The notes: generated by a model not told the origin, from the letters alone. Counted from the first letter of the stretch, positions 19,974 through 28,235 are shown. The stretch is 64,000 nt of DNA from Afipia sp049747295 (GCF_049747295.1 NZ_JBMHJM010000001.1:744001-808000); one strand, 5' to 3'. Program-made: numbers and translations.

Positions 19974-21206
19974 ATGTCCCACCATTACGATGCCCTAGAG
20001 ACGCGAGCCCCGTCCGAACGAGACTCCGATCTCTTCTCACGCCTGCCGGATGTTCTGCGCGCCGCAGCGAAGGCGCCTGCCTATGCCGAACGTTTCCAAG
20101 GAATCGACCTGGCAGCGATCACCGACCGCACCGCGCTTGCCGAGCTCCCCGTGCTCCGGAAGTCCGAACTGCCGGCCCTGCACAAAGCGGCGCCGCCATT
20201 CGGTGGCCTCGTGCCTTCGCCTATCGGCTCCTTCAGGCGCCTGTTCACGTCACCCGGCCCGATCTTCGAGCCTGAATCGACCCATAGCGATCCCTGGCGC
20301 GGCGCACGCGCCCTGTTCGCCGCCGGTTTTCGGCCCGGCGATGTGGTGCTCAACACCTTCAGCTATCACCTCACACCGGGCGGATTTATTTTCGACACTT
20401 CGGCTCGCTCGCTCGGCTGCGCCATCATTCCGGCCGGACCAGGCAACACCGAGCAGCAATTTGAATTGATTGAGGCTTATCAACCGATTGCCTACACCGG
20501 CACACCGGATTTTCTGAAAATTCTGCTCGATGGGGGCGAAAAAGCGGGACGCGACGTGTCCTCGCTGAAGCGAGCACTGGTGTCCGGTGCAGCATTTCCG
20601 AAATCGCTGCAGGAAGAAATGAAGTCACGCGGCATCGACGCTTATCAAATGTTCGGCACCGCGGACCTCGGCGTTGTCGCCTATGAGACATCGGCGCACG
20701 TGGGTCTCGTTGTCAGCGAGGATATCATCGTCGAAATCGTTCGCCCCGGCACCGGCGAACCTGTCCCCGACGGAGATGTCGGCGAGATCGTCGTCACCAC
20801 ACTCGATCCCCAGCGTCCGTGGATACGGCTGGCACTCGGCGATCTAAGCGCGGTACTTCCCGGGCAAAGCCCTTGTGGCCGCACGAATATGCGGATCAAG
20901 GGCTGGATGGGCCGGGCCGATCAGACCACCAAGGTCAAGGGCATGTTCGTGCGCCCGGAACAAATCGCGGAAGTCGGCAAGCGGCATCCTGAGCTTGGCA
21001 GGCTGCGCTTGGTCGTCACCCGCGACAAAGAGGTCGACATCATGACGCTCGCGGCGGAATTTTCCTCTGCTGATGATGCCTTGCGCGACGCTATTGCATC
21101 GACCCTCCGTGCTGTGACAAAGCTGCAAGGCGGTGTCACTCTGGTCGCGCCCGGCTCCCTGCCGAACGACGGCAAGGTGATTTCGGACGAACGCAAACAC
21201 GAGTAA
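19974..21206 (+). CDS. Phenylacetate-CoA ligase (PaaK)-family protein lacking the canonical phosphate loop
   Basis: A 410-residue member of the PaaK branch of adenylate-forming enzymes, matching PaaK length (about 430). The C-terminal half is typical: ALGDLSAVLPGQSPCGRTN, then GWMGRADQTTKVKGMFVRP. The N-terminal phosphate loop is not: where PaaK has a Thr/Ser/Gly-rich TSGTTG-like motif, residues 90-100 read LFTSPGPIFEP. The A5 region is MFGTADLG. It may use a modified ATP-binding mode or serve a non-ligase role. It lies 27 bases after the LivF gene and before a CoA-transferase, so a CoA-ester role for the imported acid is likely. Confidence 0.8.
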   Translation: MSHHYDALETRAPSERDSDLFSRLPDVLRAAAKAPAYAERFQGIDLAAITDRTALAELPVLRKSELPALHKAAPPFGGLVPSPIGSFRRLFTSPGPIFEPESTHSDPWRGARALFAAGFRPGDVVLNTFSYHLTPGGFIFDTSARSLGCAIIPAGPGNTEQQFELIEAYQPIAYTGTPDFLKILLDGGEKAGRDVSSLKRALVSGAAFPKSLQEEMKSRGIDAYQMFGTADLGVVAYETSAHVGLVVSEDIIVEIVRPGTGEPVPDGDVGEIVVTTLDPQRPWIRLALGDLSAVLPGQSPCGRTNMRIKGWMGRADQTTKVKGMFVRPEQIAEVGKRHPELGRLRLVVTRDKEVDIMTLAAEFSSADDALRDAIASTLRAVTKLQGGVTLVAPGSLPNDGKVISDERKHE

Positions 21207-21255
21207 CCAGAAACGACCGATCAAAATCGGACTGGAAGAACCAAGGAGAAGCCGA

Positions 21256-22461
21256 ATGGCTCAAGGAATTTTCGAAGGCCTCAAGGTCATCGATTGCGCA
21301 AGCTTCATCGCGGCCCCTTCAGCAGCAACTGCACTGTCGGATTTCGGTGCCGATGTCATCAAGATCGAGCCCCCGGGCGCAGGTGATCCGGTCCGCAACC
21401 TGCCCAAACTCCCCGGCTATCCGATCAGCCCGCACAATTACGCCTGGATGCTTGAAGGCCGTAACAAGAAGAGCCTTGCGCTCGACCTCAGCAAGCCGGA
21501 GGGACACGAGGTCGTGCGCCGCCTTGTCGCCGAGGCCGACGTCTTCATTACGAATTTCCCGCCGGGCGTCCGCAAGAAACTTGGCGTCACCTACAAGGAT
21601 CTGGCGCCGCTTAATGACCAGCTGATCTATGCATCGTTCAGCGGCTATGGCGAGACCGGCGCCGAAGCCGACAAGCCGGGTTTCGACAGCAATGCGTGGT
21701 GGGCGCGGTCAGGCCTGATGGACCTTGTCCGCGAAACCAACGAGACGACGCCTGCACGTTCGATGCCTGGCATGGGCGATCATCCCTGCGCCATGTCGCT
21801 GTACGCCGGCATCGTGACCGCTCTCTACCAGCGCGAGCGCACCGGCAAGGGCACGCAGGTGATGTCGAACCTGATGGCCAACGGTATCTGGTCTAACGGC
21901 ATTTATGCCCAGGCCGCACTTTGCGGCGCGACATTCCAGCAACGCCAGCCGCGCCATCGCGCATTGAATGCCGTGACCAACCATTACAAGTGCAGTGACG
22001 GCCGCTGGATCATCCTGTCGCTTCTCAACGAAGAGAAGCAGTGGCCGACATTCGTGAAGGTCATCGACCGTGAGGACTTGGCCGCCGATCCGCGCTTCGA
22101 GACCAAGATGGCCCGCCACAACCATTCGGCGGAGCTGATCACCATCCTCGATGACGTGTTCGTCAAAAGACCTCTCGCAGAGTGGCGGAAGGTTCTGGAC
22201 GGCAATGGTCTGATCTTCGGTGTGGTCGGCATCGCTGCCGACATCCCGGATGATCCACAGATGCGCGAGACCGAAGCGGTCGTGCCGTTCTCCGATAGCG
22301 ATCTGAGGACGATCAACACACCGATCTTTATTGAGGGAGCCAAAAAAGTCCCGCCGCGGATGGCGCCCGACGTCGGCCAGCATAGCGACGAGGTATTGGG
22401 TGCCGCCGGCTTCACCGCGGCAGAAATCGCCAAGATGCGCGCCGCCGGGATCATCGCGTAA
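21256..22461 (+). CDS. CaiB/BaiF (class III) CoA-transferase
   Basis: A 401-residue single-domain CoA-transferase. It opens IFEGLKVIDCASFIAAPSAA with FGADVIKIEPPGAGDPVRNL, the usual CoA-binding N-terminus. The catalytic aspartate should be in MPGMGDHPCAMSLYAG. AAGIPAG-like elements of other members are here represented by DGNGLIFGVVGIAADIPDDP. AAGGAGAAGCC precedes the ATG. As the last gene of the importer 2 locus it probably moves CoA between a product acid and the imported acid, complementing or replacing the ligases. Confidence 0.9.
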   Translation: MAQGIFEGLKVIDCASFIAAPSAATALSDFGADVIKIEPPGAGDPVRNLPKLPGYPISPHNYAWMLEGRNKKSLALDLSKPEGHEVVRRLVAEADVFITNFPPGVRKKLGVTYKDLAPLNDQLIYASFSGYGETGAEADKPGFDSNAWWARSGLMDLVRETNETTPARSMPGMGDHPCAMSLYAGIVTALYQRERTGKGTQVMSNLMANGIWSNGIYAQAALCGATFQQRQPRHRALNAVTNHYKCSDGRWIILSLLNEEKQWPTFVKVIDREDLAADPRFETKMARHNHSAELITILDDVFVKRPLAEWRKVLDGNGLIFGVVGIAADIPDDPQMRETEAVVPFSDSDLRTINTPIFIEGAKKVPPRMAPDVGQHSDEVLGAAGFTAAEIAKMRAAGIIA

Positions 22462-22490
22462 TCACCGGCGACTCTCCACAATAACCGCGT

Positions 22491-22693
22491 ACCGCTTCCG
22501 CTGATGTTTGCTGCGGGAGCGGTCCCCGTGTGGGGGTTCAGAGGTTCGCTCTATTTTTCCCGCGAGTCCTTCCTGCGAACTTCTGAACCTAAACCACACG
22601 AGAATCATGAAATTTTCGAGTGTCCTCTCGAATCCAAAGTTCGCTACAGAGCGTGCTGCACGATGAGGCGAACTTTGGATTCGGGACACTCGA
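22491..22693. repeat. Block of three consecutive inverted repeats (structured intergenic element)
   Basis: Three stem-loops lie head to tail. (a) 22491-22500 with 22514-22523 (ACCGCTTCCG / CGGGAGCGGT, 9 of 10). (b) 22527-22549 with 22575-22600: GGTTCAGAGGTTCGC pairs with GCGAACTTCTGAACC at 14 of 15, extended by CGTGTGG / CCACACG. (c) 22616-22644 with 22668-22693: 16 perfect base pairs (CGAATCCAAAGTTCGC) plus 10 more (TCGAGTGTCC) across a 3-base bulge. An 11-base direct repeat TTCCTGCGAAC is at 22570-22580 and 22730-22740. The block follows the CoA-transferase stop by 30 bases and fills a 332-base gap. It could be a dispersed palindromic repeat, a transcript end or a structured RNA; the sequence alone does not decide. 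Confidence 0.8.
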
Positions 22694-22793
22694 GTCATTT
22701 CCGGTGGAAAAATCCGGCAGGTTGAAAGATTCCTGCGAACAATCCCGAGGTCCGTGCATTGATACGCGCGGGCGGGCGCACAGGAGTCGGATC

Positions 22794-23081
22794 ATGACCA
22801 CTGCGAAAGCAGCGATGGCGGTCGTCTCGTTCAGCGAAGAATTAAAACACGCCCGCGAACTCGTCGATGAAGGCCATCGCCTTCTTCATGTTGCAAATCG
22901 CGATCTCAAGGCCGGGCGTATTCTGGTCAGGCGCACACAAGAGCTCCTGACCAGCAGCGAAAGTGTCTTTCGCGCCAAGCGCCGCCTTCAGGATCAAGCC
23001 GAAATGGGATCGATCGGGCTTGGCGGCGTCCCGCCGGCCTCGATGGCCTCGCCCGCCGACAGGCAGAGATCTTCCCGGTAG
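22794..23081 (+). CDS. Small hypothetical protein, helical, overlapping the amidase gene end
   Basis: A 95-residue ORF starting at an ATG preceded by CACAGGAGTCGGATC, a very good ribosome-binding site. Residues 13-70 look like a continuous charged helix (EELKHARELVDEGHRLLHVA, then DLKAGRILVRRTQELL). The last 29 codons overlap the 3' end of the amidase gene on the other strand, which makes the C-terminal part (Ser/Pro/Ala-rich) doubtful. No family recognised. It could be a real small protein or an ORF arising by chance downstream of the inverted repeats. Confidence 0.5.
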   Translation: MTTAKAAMAVVSFSEELKHARELVDEGHRLLHVANRDLKAGRILVRRTQELLTSSESVFRAKRRLQDQAEMGSIGLGGVPPASMASPADRQRSSR

Positions 23082-24397
23082 CGTCCCGCCACGATCTGGA
23101 CACCCACCGGGCTGCGGCCGACCAGCCCCGTGGAAACGGTGAGCCCCGGCATGCCGATGAAAGGCAGTGCAATCTGCGGCATTTGTGCCCGCCAGACCCG
23201 GGCGAACGATGCGTCGTCCTTCAAATCCAGCTGCCATGGGAATGGCAGCTCTCCACACGGCGGCATGACGATAACGGCATATTTCTCAAAGAACAGCTGC
23301 CAGTCACGAACCAGTGTCGCCCGGCGCGTCAGCGCCTTTGAGAACGTCGCGAAGTCCAGTGATCGCGCGGTCTTCTCATGTCCGCGCAGCACGGTCAGCG
23401 CTCCCGGATCCCCTTCCCGCTTTGCAGCATCGACCATGGCGTCATAGCCATCAGCGAGCCAAAGCTTGATCTGCCACTCTGCCGCTTCCTCGAATGGAGG
23501 AATGTCAGTGACTTCCTCGACGGTCCAGCCTGCTCGTTCCAGCCGCTTCCCCGCATCGGCAACCGCAGCGCTAACCTCCTTGGTGGTCTCAAGCCCACCC
23601 GGACGCAAGCACAGCGCCGCCCGGCGTGGCGCCGCCGGACCTTCCAGCGGCGCGGGCACCCACCACGGGTCGCGCGGATCGCGTTGGGACATGGCTGCGA
23701 GCGCCAGCCGCAAGTCACCCACCGTGCGGGCAAGCGGACCTGACACCGCCGTGATCTGCCCTCCGATCGAGCGCTCAGGGAGCGAGGCATTGAATGCCGG
23801 GATACGTCCCACCGTCGGACGCAGGCCATGAACACCGCAAGCATAGGCGGGATAACGGATCGAGCCCGCGATGTCGGTGCCGTGTGCAATATGCCCGATA
23901 CCCGCCGTCACAGCCGCGGCCGCCCCGCCAGACGATCCGCCCGGCGTGATCGCCGGATCGCGCGGATTTTTAGTTTCGCCGTGCAACAAATTTGTCGTGA
24001 ACCAGCGATAGGAAAAAGCAGGCGTGTTGGTCCGGCCGACGATGACAGCACCGGCCTTGCGCAAATTATCGACGACGGGATTATTGAACTGCGCCACAAG
24101 GTCACGCTGCAAGCCCACACCATTCGTAGTAGCGAATCCAGCCTGGTCGACATTGACCTTGACTGTGATGGGCACTCCGGCCAGCAGGCCGGCGTCCTCG
24201 CCCTTCGCAATTGCGGTATCGATCGCTTCCGCCTGCGCGAGGGTTTCTTCAGGACGATGATCGACGACGGCATTGATTGCAGGGTTGACCGCATCGAGGC
24301 GCGCGAGAGCCGCAGTGGCAGCTTCCTTTGCGGAAATTTTTCGGGATCGGATTTGCGATGCCAGGTCAGTAGCTGAGAGGCGCCAGATGTCTTTCAT
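22994..24397 (-). CDS. Amidase (amidase-signature family)
   Basis: A 467-residue amidase. The Gly/Ser-rich signature is clear: DPAITPGGSSGGAAAAVTAG carries the nucleophile loop, and GVPITVKVNVDQAG carries the catalytic lysine of the Lys-Ser-Ser triad. The second serine lies in HGTDIAGSIRYPA. It hydrolyses an amide to acid and ammonia; the substrate is unknown. The start at 24397 (MKDIWRLSATDLA) is preferred: an AGGAC tract precedes it and the upstream extension has no family match. The gene is alone on its strand. Confidence 0.9.
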   Translation of the reverse strand: MKDIWRLSATDLASQIRSRKISAKEAATAALARLDAVNPAINAVVDHRPEETLAQAEAIDTAIAKGEDAGLLAGVPITVKVNVDQAGFATTNGVGLQRDLVAQFNNPVVDNLRKAGAVIVGRTNTPAFSYRWFTTNLLHGETKNPRDPAITPGGSSGGAAAAVTAGIGHIAHGTDIAGSIRYPAYACGVHGLRPTVGRIPAFNASLPERSIGGQITAVSGPLARTVGDLRLALAAMSQRDPRDPWWVPAPLEGPAAPRRAALCLRPGGLETTKEVSAAVADAGKRLERAGWTVEEVTDIPPFEEAAEWQIKLWLADGYDAMVDAAKREGDPGALTVLRGHEKTARSLDFATFSKALTRRATLVRDWQLFFEKYAVIVMPPCGELPFPWQLDLKDDASFARVWRAQMPQIALPFIGMPGLTVSTGLVGRSPVGVQIVAGRYREDLCLSAGEAIEAGGTPPSPIDPISA

Positions 24398-24553
24398 TGC
24401 GGTCCTGTCCAAATGCAATTGTCGGTCGAAGAACGTCGCGACTATAGTAGCCGCGAATTCTTTCTGCTCAATGCTTTGTCTTTTTATTTTGACGATTGCG
24501 AACAACCCCGCCGCTGCGATTGCGGGACATTTTCTGAAAGCCGGGAGTGCAAC

Positions 24554-24928
24554 ATGAAAACCAGCCTCAGCTCAGCCATCGCTGTTGCCGTCTTTTTAAC
24601 TGGCGTGAACATACATCCTGTGAACGCGGCGGAACCGGGCGACAAAGTCACTGTGACCATCGAGCGATGGCGTAAACCGGGAAACAACAACATCGGAACG
24701 GCCGATATCACCGTTAGCAATGACAACGGCTTCGCGGTGAAGGACATCCGCGTGAGGTGCGAGTACATGTCCAAAGTAGGTGAACGAAAGATCGAAACCG
24801 AGCAAAATATCCCGGTTACGGTCAAGGCAAACACCAAGAAAAAGTTCAAGAAGACAAAATTCGCCTACATCGACACCGATAAGGCGGAAGGGGCCTGCAA
24901 GGTCCGCGGCGCGACGCAAATCCAATAA
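24554..24928 (+). CDS. Small secreted hypothetical protein
   Basis: A 124-residue protein with a signal peptide (MKTSLSSAIAVAVFLTGVN, cleavage expected after VNA). The mature part of about 100 residues is predicted beta-rich, with alternating hydrophobic/polar strands such as NIGTADITVSNDNGFAVKDI and two cysteines (RCEYM and GACKV) that could form a disulfide. The strand pattern resembles FxLYD-like or other Ig-type periplasmic domains, but no family is certain. A lysine-rich turn (KANTKKKFKKTKF) stands out. The ATG at 24554 follows GGGAGTGCAAC. A 16-bp hairpin follows the stop. Confidence 0.65.
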   Translation: MKTSLSSAIAVAVFLTGVNIHPVNAAEPGDKVTVTIERWRKPGNNNIGTADITVSNDNGFAVKDIRVRCEYMSKVGERKIETEQNIPVTVKANTKKKFKKTKFAYIDTDKAEGACKVRGATQIQ

Positions 24929-24935
24929 TCGTGAA

Positions 24936-24975
24936 CGCCATTTCACCTCATTGCAAAGCATGAGGTGAAATGGCG
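24936..24975. terminator. 16-bp hairpin between convergent genes (bidirectional terminator candidate)
   Basis: Arms 24936-24951 and 24960-24975 are perfect complements (CGCCATTTCACCTCAT / ATGAGGTGAAATGGCG) with an 8-base loop. It lies 7 bases after the stop of the secreted protein and 6 bases before the tctA stop on the other strand. No T-run flanks it, so it may stop transcription weakly or protect both 3' ends. Confidence 0.75.
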
Positions 24976-24981
24976 CGTGAA

Positions 24982-26493
24982 CTAGGCGTTCGCCGGCGCT
25001 CTGCGACGGCCGAAGCTCTCGATTACACGATCAATCAACGGCCAGAACAGCAGAACGATCGCGAGCGTCGTGATCGAACCGACCAATCCGTTCGACCAGA
25101 ACACCGAGACGTGACCGCCTGATCCGATCATCGCCAACCGGAAAGCATCTTCCGCGCGGCTGCCCAGCACCAGCGCCAGCGTGAACGGGGCCAGCGGAAT
25201 GCCGATCTTCTTGAACACATAGCCAACCACGCCGAACAGCAGCATGAGCCAGATGTCGAACATTGCATTCTGGATCGCATAGGCACCGATCGCGCAGGAC
25301 ACCACGATCATCGGCGCGATGGCTGCGAATGGCACACGCAGAATGGATGCAAAGATCGGCACCGTGGTGAGTACCAGCGCAAGGCCGACGACATTGCCGA
25401 GATACATCGACGCGATCAGACCCCAGACGAAGTCCTTATGCTCGACGAACAGCAACGGCCCTGGATTCAGTCCCCATACCATCAGGCCGCCAAGCAATAT
25501 TGCCGCTGTGCCCGAGCCTGGGATGCCGAGCGCAAGCATCGGCAGCAGCGCCGCGGTACCCGAGGCATGCGCCGCCGTTTCGGGCGCGAACACGCCCTCG
25601 ATACGTCCCTTGCCGAAACTGTCCTTGTCCTTGGAGAAGCGCTTGGCCAGGTTGTAACCCATGAACGACGCGGCAATGGCGCCGCCCGGCGTGATGCCGA
25701 GCCAGCAGCCGATGACCGACGATCGGATCAACGTGGCCCAGTACTTCGGCAAGTCTTTCCAGACATTCAACACAGTCCTCAGGCTGATGCGGGCGGCATG
25801 TCCGCGCAACGCCAGCCGCTCCTCCATCGTGAGCAGAATTTCGCTGATGCCGAACAGACCAATCACCGCGACGAGGAAGTTGATGCCGCGCATCAGGTCG
25901 GCAGATTCAAACGTCATGCGGAGCTGACCGGATACCGTATCGAGGCCGACGCCCGCAAGCAGCAGGCCCAGCGCCATCGAGATGACGGTCTTGTGCTTGG
26001 CCTCGCGCCCAAGCCCGACGAAGGAGCAGAACGTCAGCAGATAGACGGCGAAGAATTCCGGCGGGCCGAAGCGGAGCGCAAAGGATGAAATCGCCGGCGC
26101 AAGAAAAGTGATCAGCATCACCGCGGCGAGCGAGCCGATAAAGGACGACGTAAACGCCGCCGTGAGCGCTTCAGCCGCTTTGCCCTGCTGCGCCATCGGA
26201 TAGCCGTCGAAGGTCGTCGCGACTGACCAGGCTTCGCCGGGAATGTTGAACAGGATCGACGTGATGGCGCCGCCGAACAATGCGCCCCAATAGATGCAGG
26301 ACAGCATCACGATGGCCGATGTCGGATCCATCGTGAAGGTCAGCGGCAGCAGGATCGCCACGCCGTTGGGACCGCCGAGGCCAGGCAGCACGCCGACGAA
26401 GATGCCGAGCACCAGGCCGACCATCATCAAGGCAAGAATCTTCCAGGTGAAAAGTACTGCGAAGCCGTGCAACAGCAGACCTAATGCTTCCAT
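24982..26493 (-). CDS. tctA: Tripartite tricarboxylate transporter, large membrane subunit
   Basis: A 503-residue inner-membrane protein with 11-12 hydrophobic segments and the TctA signature: VLPGLGGPNGVAILLPLTF near the N-terminus and GGAIAASFMGYNLAKRFSKD with HASGTAALLPMLALGIPGSG in the middle. Together with TctB and periplasmic TctC it forms a secondary transporter for citrate-like or other carboxylates. It is the last gene of the leftward tctC-tctB-tctA unit and is followed by a bidirectional hairpin. The substrate depends on TctC and is not known. Confidence 0.94.
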   Translation of the reverse strand: MEALGLLLHGFAVLFTWKILALMMVGLVLGIFVGVLPGLGGPNGVAILLPLTFTMDPTSAIVMLSCIYWGALFGGAITSILFNIPGEAWSVATTFDGYPMAQQGKAAEALTAAFTSSFIGSLAAVMLITFLAPAISSFALRFGPPEFFAVYLLTFCSFVGLGREAKHKTVISMALGLLLAGVGLDTVSGQLRMTFESADLMRGINFLVAVIGLFGISEILLTMEERLALRGHAARISLRTVLNVWKDLPKYWATLIRSSVIGCWLGITPGGAIAASFMGYNLAKRFSKDKDSFGKGRIEGVFAPETAAHASGTAALLPMLALGIPGSGTAAILLGGLMVWGLNPGPLLFVEHKDFVWGLIASMYLGNVVGLALVLTTVPIFASILRVPFAAIAPMIVVSCAIGAYAIQNAMFDIWLMLLFGVVGYVFKKIGIPLAPFTLALVLGSRAEDAFRLAMIGSGGHVSVFWSNGLVGSITTLAIVLLFWPLIDRVIESFGRRRAPANA

Positions 26494-26516
26494 GACCCTG
26501 TCCTACCGGCTGTATC

Positions 26517-27059
26517 TTAGCGGCCCAAGGCCGCTTCGAGCGGTCCCTTCGGCATGATGACGTCAAACGCGATATCGAACGTCACGAACATGATGGCGAC
26601 GAAGATGAAAGCCGTAAGCAGCGACTTCCACCACGCAATCTTCCCAATGATCGCCATGAAGCCCGCGATGAGAAGGAAGCTCGCGACATAGAGCCCAAGC
26701 CATTGCATGGCGAAGCAAAACAGAAACGTCGGCACGAACACTTGCAGCACACGGCGAAGCTGGGCGCGGGTGACGAAGGTCTCCGCCGGCTCGCTGCGCT
26801 TCACCAGCACGCCGACCAGGCCATAAAGCGAGGCTCCGCCGAGGATGATTGAAAGATAGAACGGGAAATAGCCGGCCTGCGGCCCAGTATCATCCCACGA
26901 CGCACCGGTGCGCCAGTTATCCCAGCCAAGCAGGATTGCCAAAGCACCTAACAACACCATCACCACCGCTTCAACCGTGCGGTTGTCGGCAACGGCGGGA
27001 GAACTTTCCTCAGGCGCCGTCGGATCCTCGACAACGATTTCGATGTCTTGATTTGCCAT
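26517..27059 (-). CDS. tctB: Tripartite tricarboxylate transporter, small membrane subunit
   Basis: A 180-residue protein with four to five hydrophobic segments (for example VVMVLLGALAILLGW and LLTAFIFVAIMFVTFDIAF) and the GYFPFYLSIILGG motif of TctB. The first 25 residues are acidic and variable, as in the family. It is 23 bases upstream of tctA and is separated from tctC by a gap carrying an 11-bp hairpin. It is an essential but poorly conserved partner of TctA. Confidence 0.88.
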   Translation of the reverse strand: MANQDIEIVVEDPTAPEESSPAVADNRTVEAVVMVLLGALAILLGWDNWRTGASWDDTGPQAGYFPFYLSIILGGASLYGLVGVLVKRSEPAETFVTRAQLRRVLQVFVPTFLFCFAMQWLGLYVASFLLIAGFMAIIGKIAWWKSLLTAFIFVAIMFVTFDIAFDVIMPKGPLEAALGR

Positions 27060-27098
27060 GGTGAAATTGCCGCAGGTTCGCTTGAAGCAGAGAACTGG

Positions 27099-27128
27099 AT
27101 CCGGTGCCGCCAGGAGACGGCACCGGAT
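27099..27128 (-). promoter_or_regulatory. 11-bp hairpin between tctC and tctB
   Basis: Arms 27099-27109 and 27118-27128 are perfect complements (ATCCGGTGCCG / CGGCACCGGAT) with an 8-base loop. It lies 14 bases after the tctC stop on the minus strand and has no T-run. As in the first ABC operon, a hairpin follows the binding-protein gene and precedes the membrane subunits, which suggests unequal expression. Confidence 0.75.
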
Positions 27129-27142
27129 GACGAATGCGTATC

Positions 27143-28126
27143 TTACTTCGCGACGAAGCCGGCTTCGGTCATCAGCGACTTGTTGACGGCGTCGTCTTCT
27201 TCAAGGAATTTCAGCATCTCCTTGCCGTTGATATAGACCGGCTTGAGAGCCTGCTTTTCCATGTATTCCTTGTATTCAGCAGTCTGCGTCACCTTCTTGA
27301 AGAGATCGTCGTAGAACGCGACCTGCTCAGGTGTCACCTTGCCGGGCAGGAACATCGCGCGCAGCATCAGGTACTGCATGTCGAGACCTTCTTCCTTGCA
27401 GGTCGGCACGTCATTCCACGACTGCGTCTCGGTCACCTTCGTCTTGTACGAGATGCGCTCTTTGTCGAAGACGCAGAGTGCCCGCACCTGTCCCGCACGC
27501 CAGACTTCGAGATTTTCCGACGGATTGTTGACGTTCGCATCAACATGGTTTCCGACAAGCTGCGTCGCTGCCTCGCCGCCCGACTTGTACGGCAGATAGG
27601 AGAACTTCGCGCCGGTCTTCTTTTCCATGAAGACCGTAAGCACGTGGTCCTCACGCTTCGAACCGGTGCCACCAAGCTTGAACGGGGAACTTGCCGCCTT
27701 TGCCGCTGCAATGAAATCCTTCACGGTCTTCGGACCGCTCGCGTTGTCCCACAGCACGAACTGGTCCATGGCGATGACGGAGACGGGCGTCAGATCGCGC
27801 CAGTTGAACGGAATCTTCGCCGACAATGGCAGCATGTAGATCAGCGAATAGGCGATCAGGATCTTGTTGGGATCGCCATCGCTGCCCTTCATATACATCA
27901 AGGCTTCCGCGCCCGACGCAGCGCCTTTGAGCGTCACGATCATGGGCTGTTTCATCAGATTGTTCTTCTGAATGGCGGCTTGCATCATGCGCGCCATCTG
28001 GTCGGACGCGCCGCCTGCACCTGCGGCGACGACGATTTCGACCGGCTTTGTGGGCTCCCAGGCCATAGCGGGCGTAGCTACCGCCAGCGTTGCAAGCACA
28101 CTTGTAGCCTTGATGAGATTCTTCAT
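27143..28126 (-). CDS. tctC: Tripartite tricarboxylate transporter substrate-binding protein
   Basis: A 327-residue periplasmic protein of the Bug/TctC family. The signal peptide (MKNLIKATSVLATLAVATPA, cleavage after AMA) is followed by WEPTKPVEIVVAAGAGGASDQMAR, the conserved beta-strand and carboxylate-binding loop. Such proteins bind small carboxylates through two ordered waters. The ligand cannot be named. It lies 109 bases after the aminotransferase gene on the same strand, so both may be co-transcribed, linking the transporter with the enzymes of this locus. Confidence 0.92.
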   Translation of the reverse strand: MKNLIKATSVLATLAVATPAMAWEPTKPVEIVVAAGAGGASDQMARMMQAAIQKNNLMKQPMIVTLKGAASGAEALMYMKGSDGDPNKILIAYSLIYMLPLSAKIPFNWRDLTPVSVIAMDQFVLWDNASGPKTVKDFIAAAKAASSPFKLGGTGSKREDHVLTVFMEKKTGAKFSYLPYKSGGEAATQLVGNHVDANVNNPSENLEVWRAGQVRALCVFDKERISYKTKVTETQSWNDVPTCKEEGLDMQYLMLRAMFLPGKVTPEQVAFYDDLFKKVTQTAEYKEYMEKQALKPVYINGKEMLKFLEEDDAVNKSLMTEAGFVAK

Positions 28127-28235
28127 GCCGTTTCTCCCTGTGTCGTTTTGTAAGCCCGGTCTGACCGGACCGAACCCTTTGTTGCTTCTCCGCTATCCTG
28201 CGGATTTCACAGCATCAATTCAAGCGTCGCCGAGA

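Noticed and set aside
22491..22693. Inverted-repeat block as a CRISPR array or an insertion-sequence end
   Set aside because: There are no regularly spaced identical repeats and no transposase gene or target duplication nearby; only stem-loops are seen.
27134..28153. 339-codon open frame on the plus strand opposite tctC
   Set aside because: The minus strand encodes a clear TctC with signal peptide. The opposite frame has no recognisable domain and fits a complementary shadow frame.
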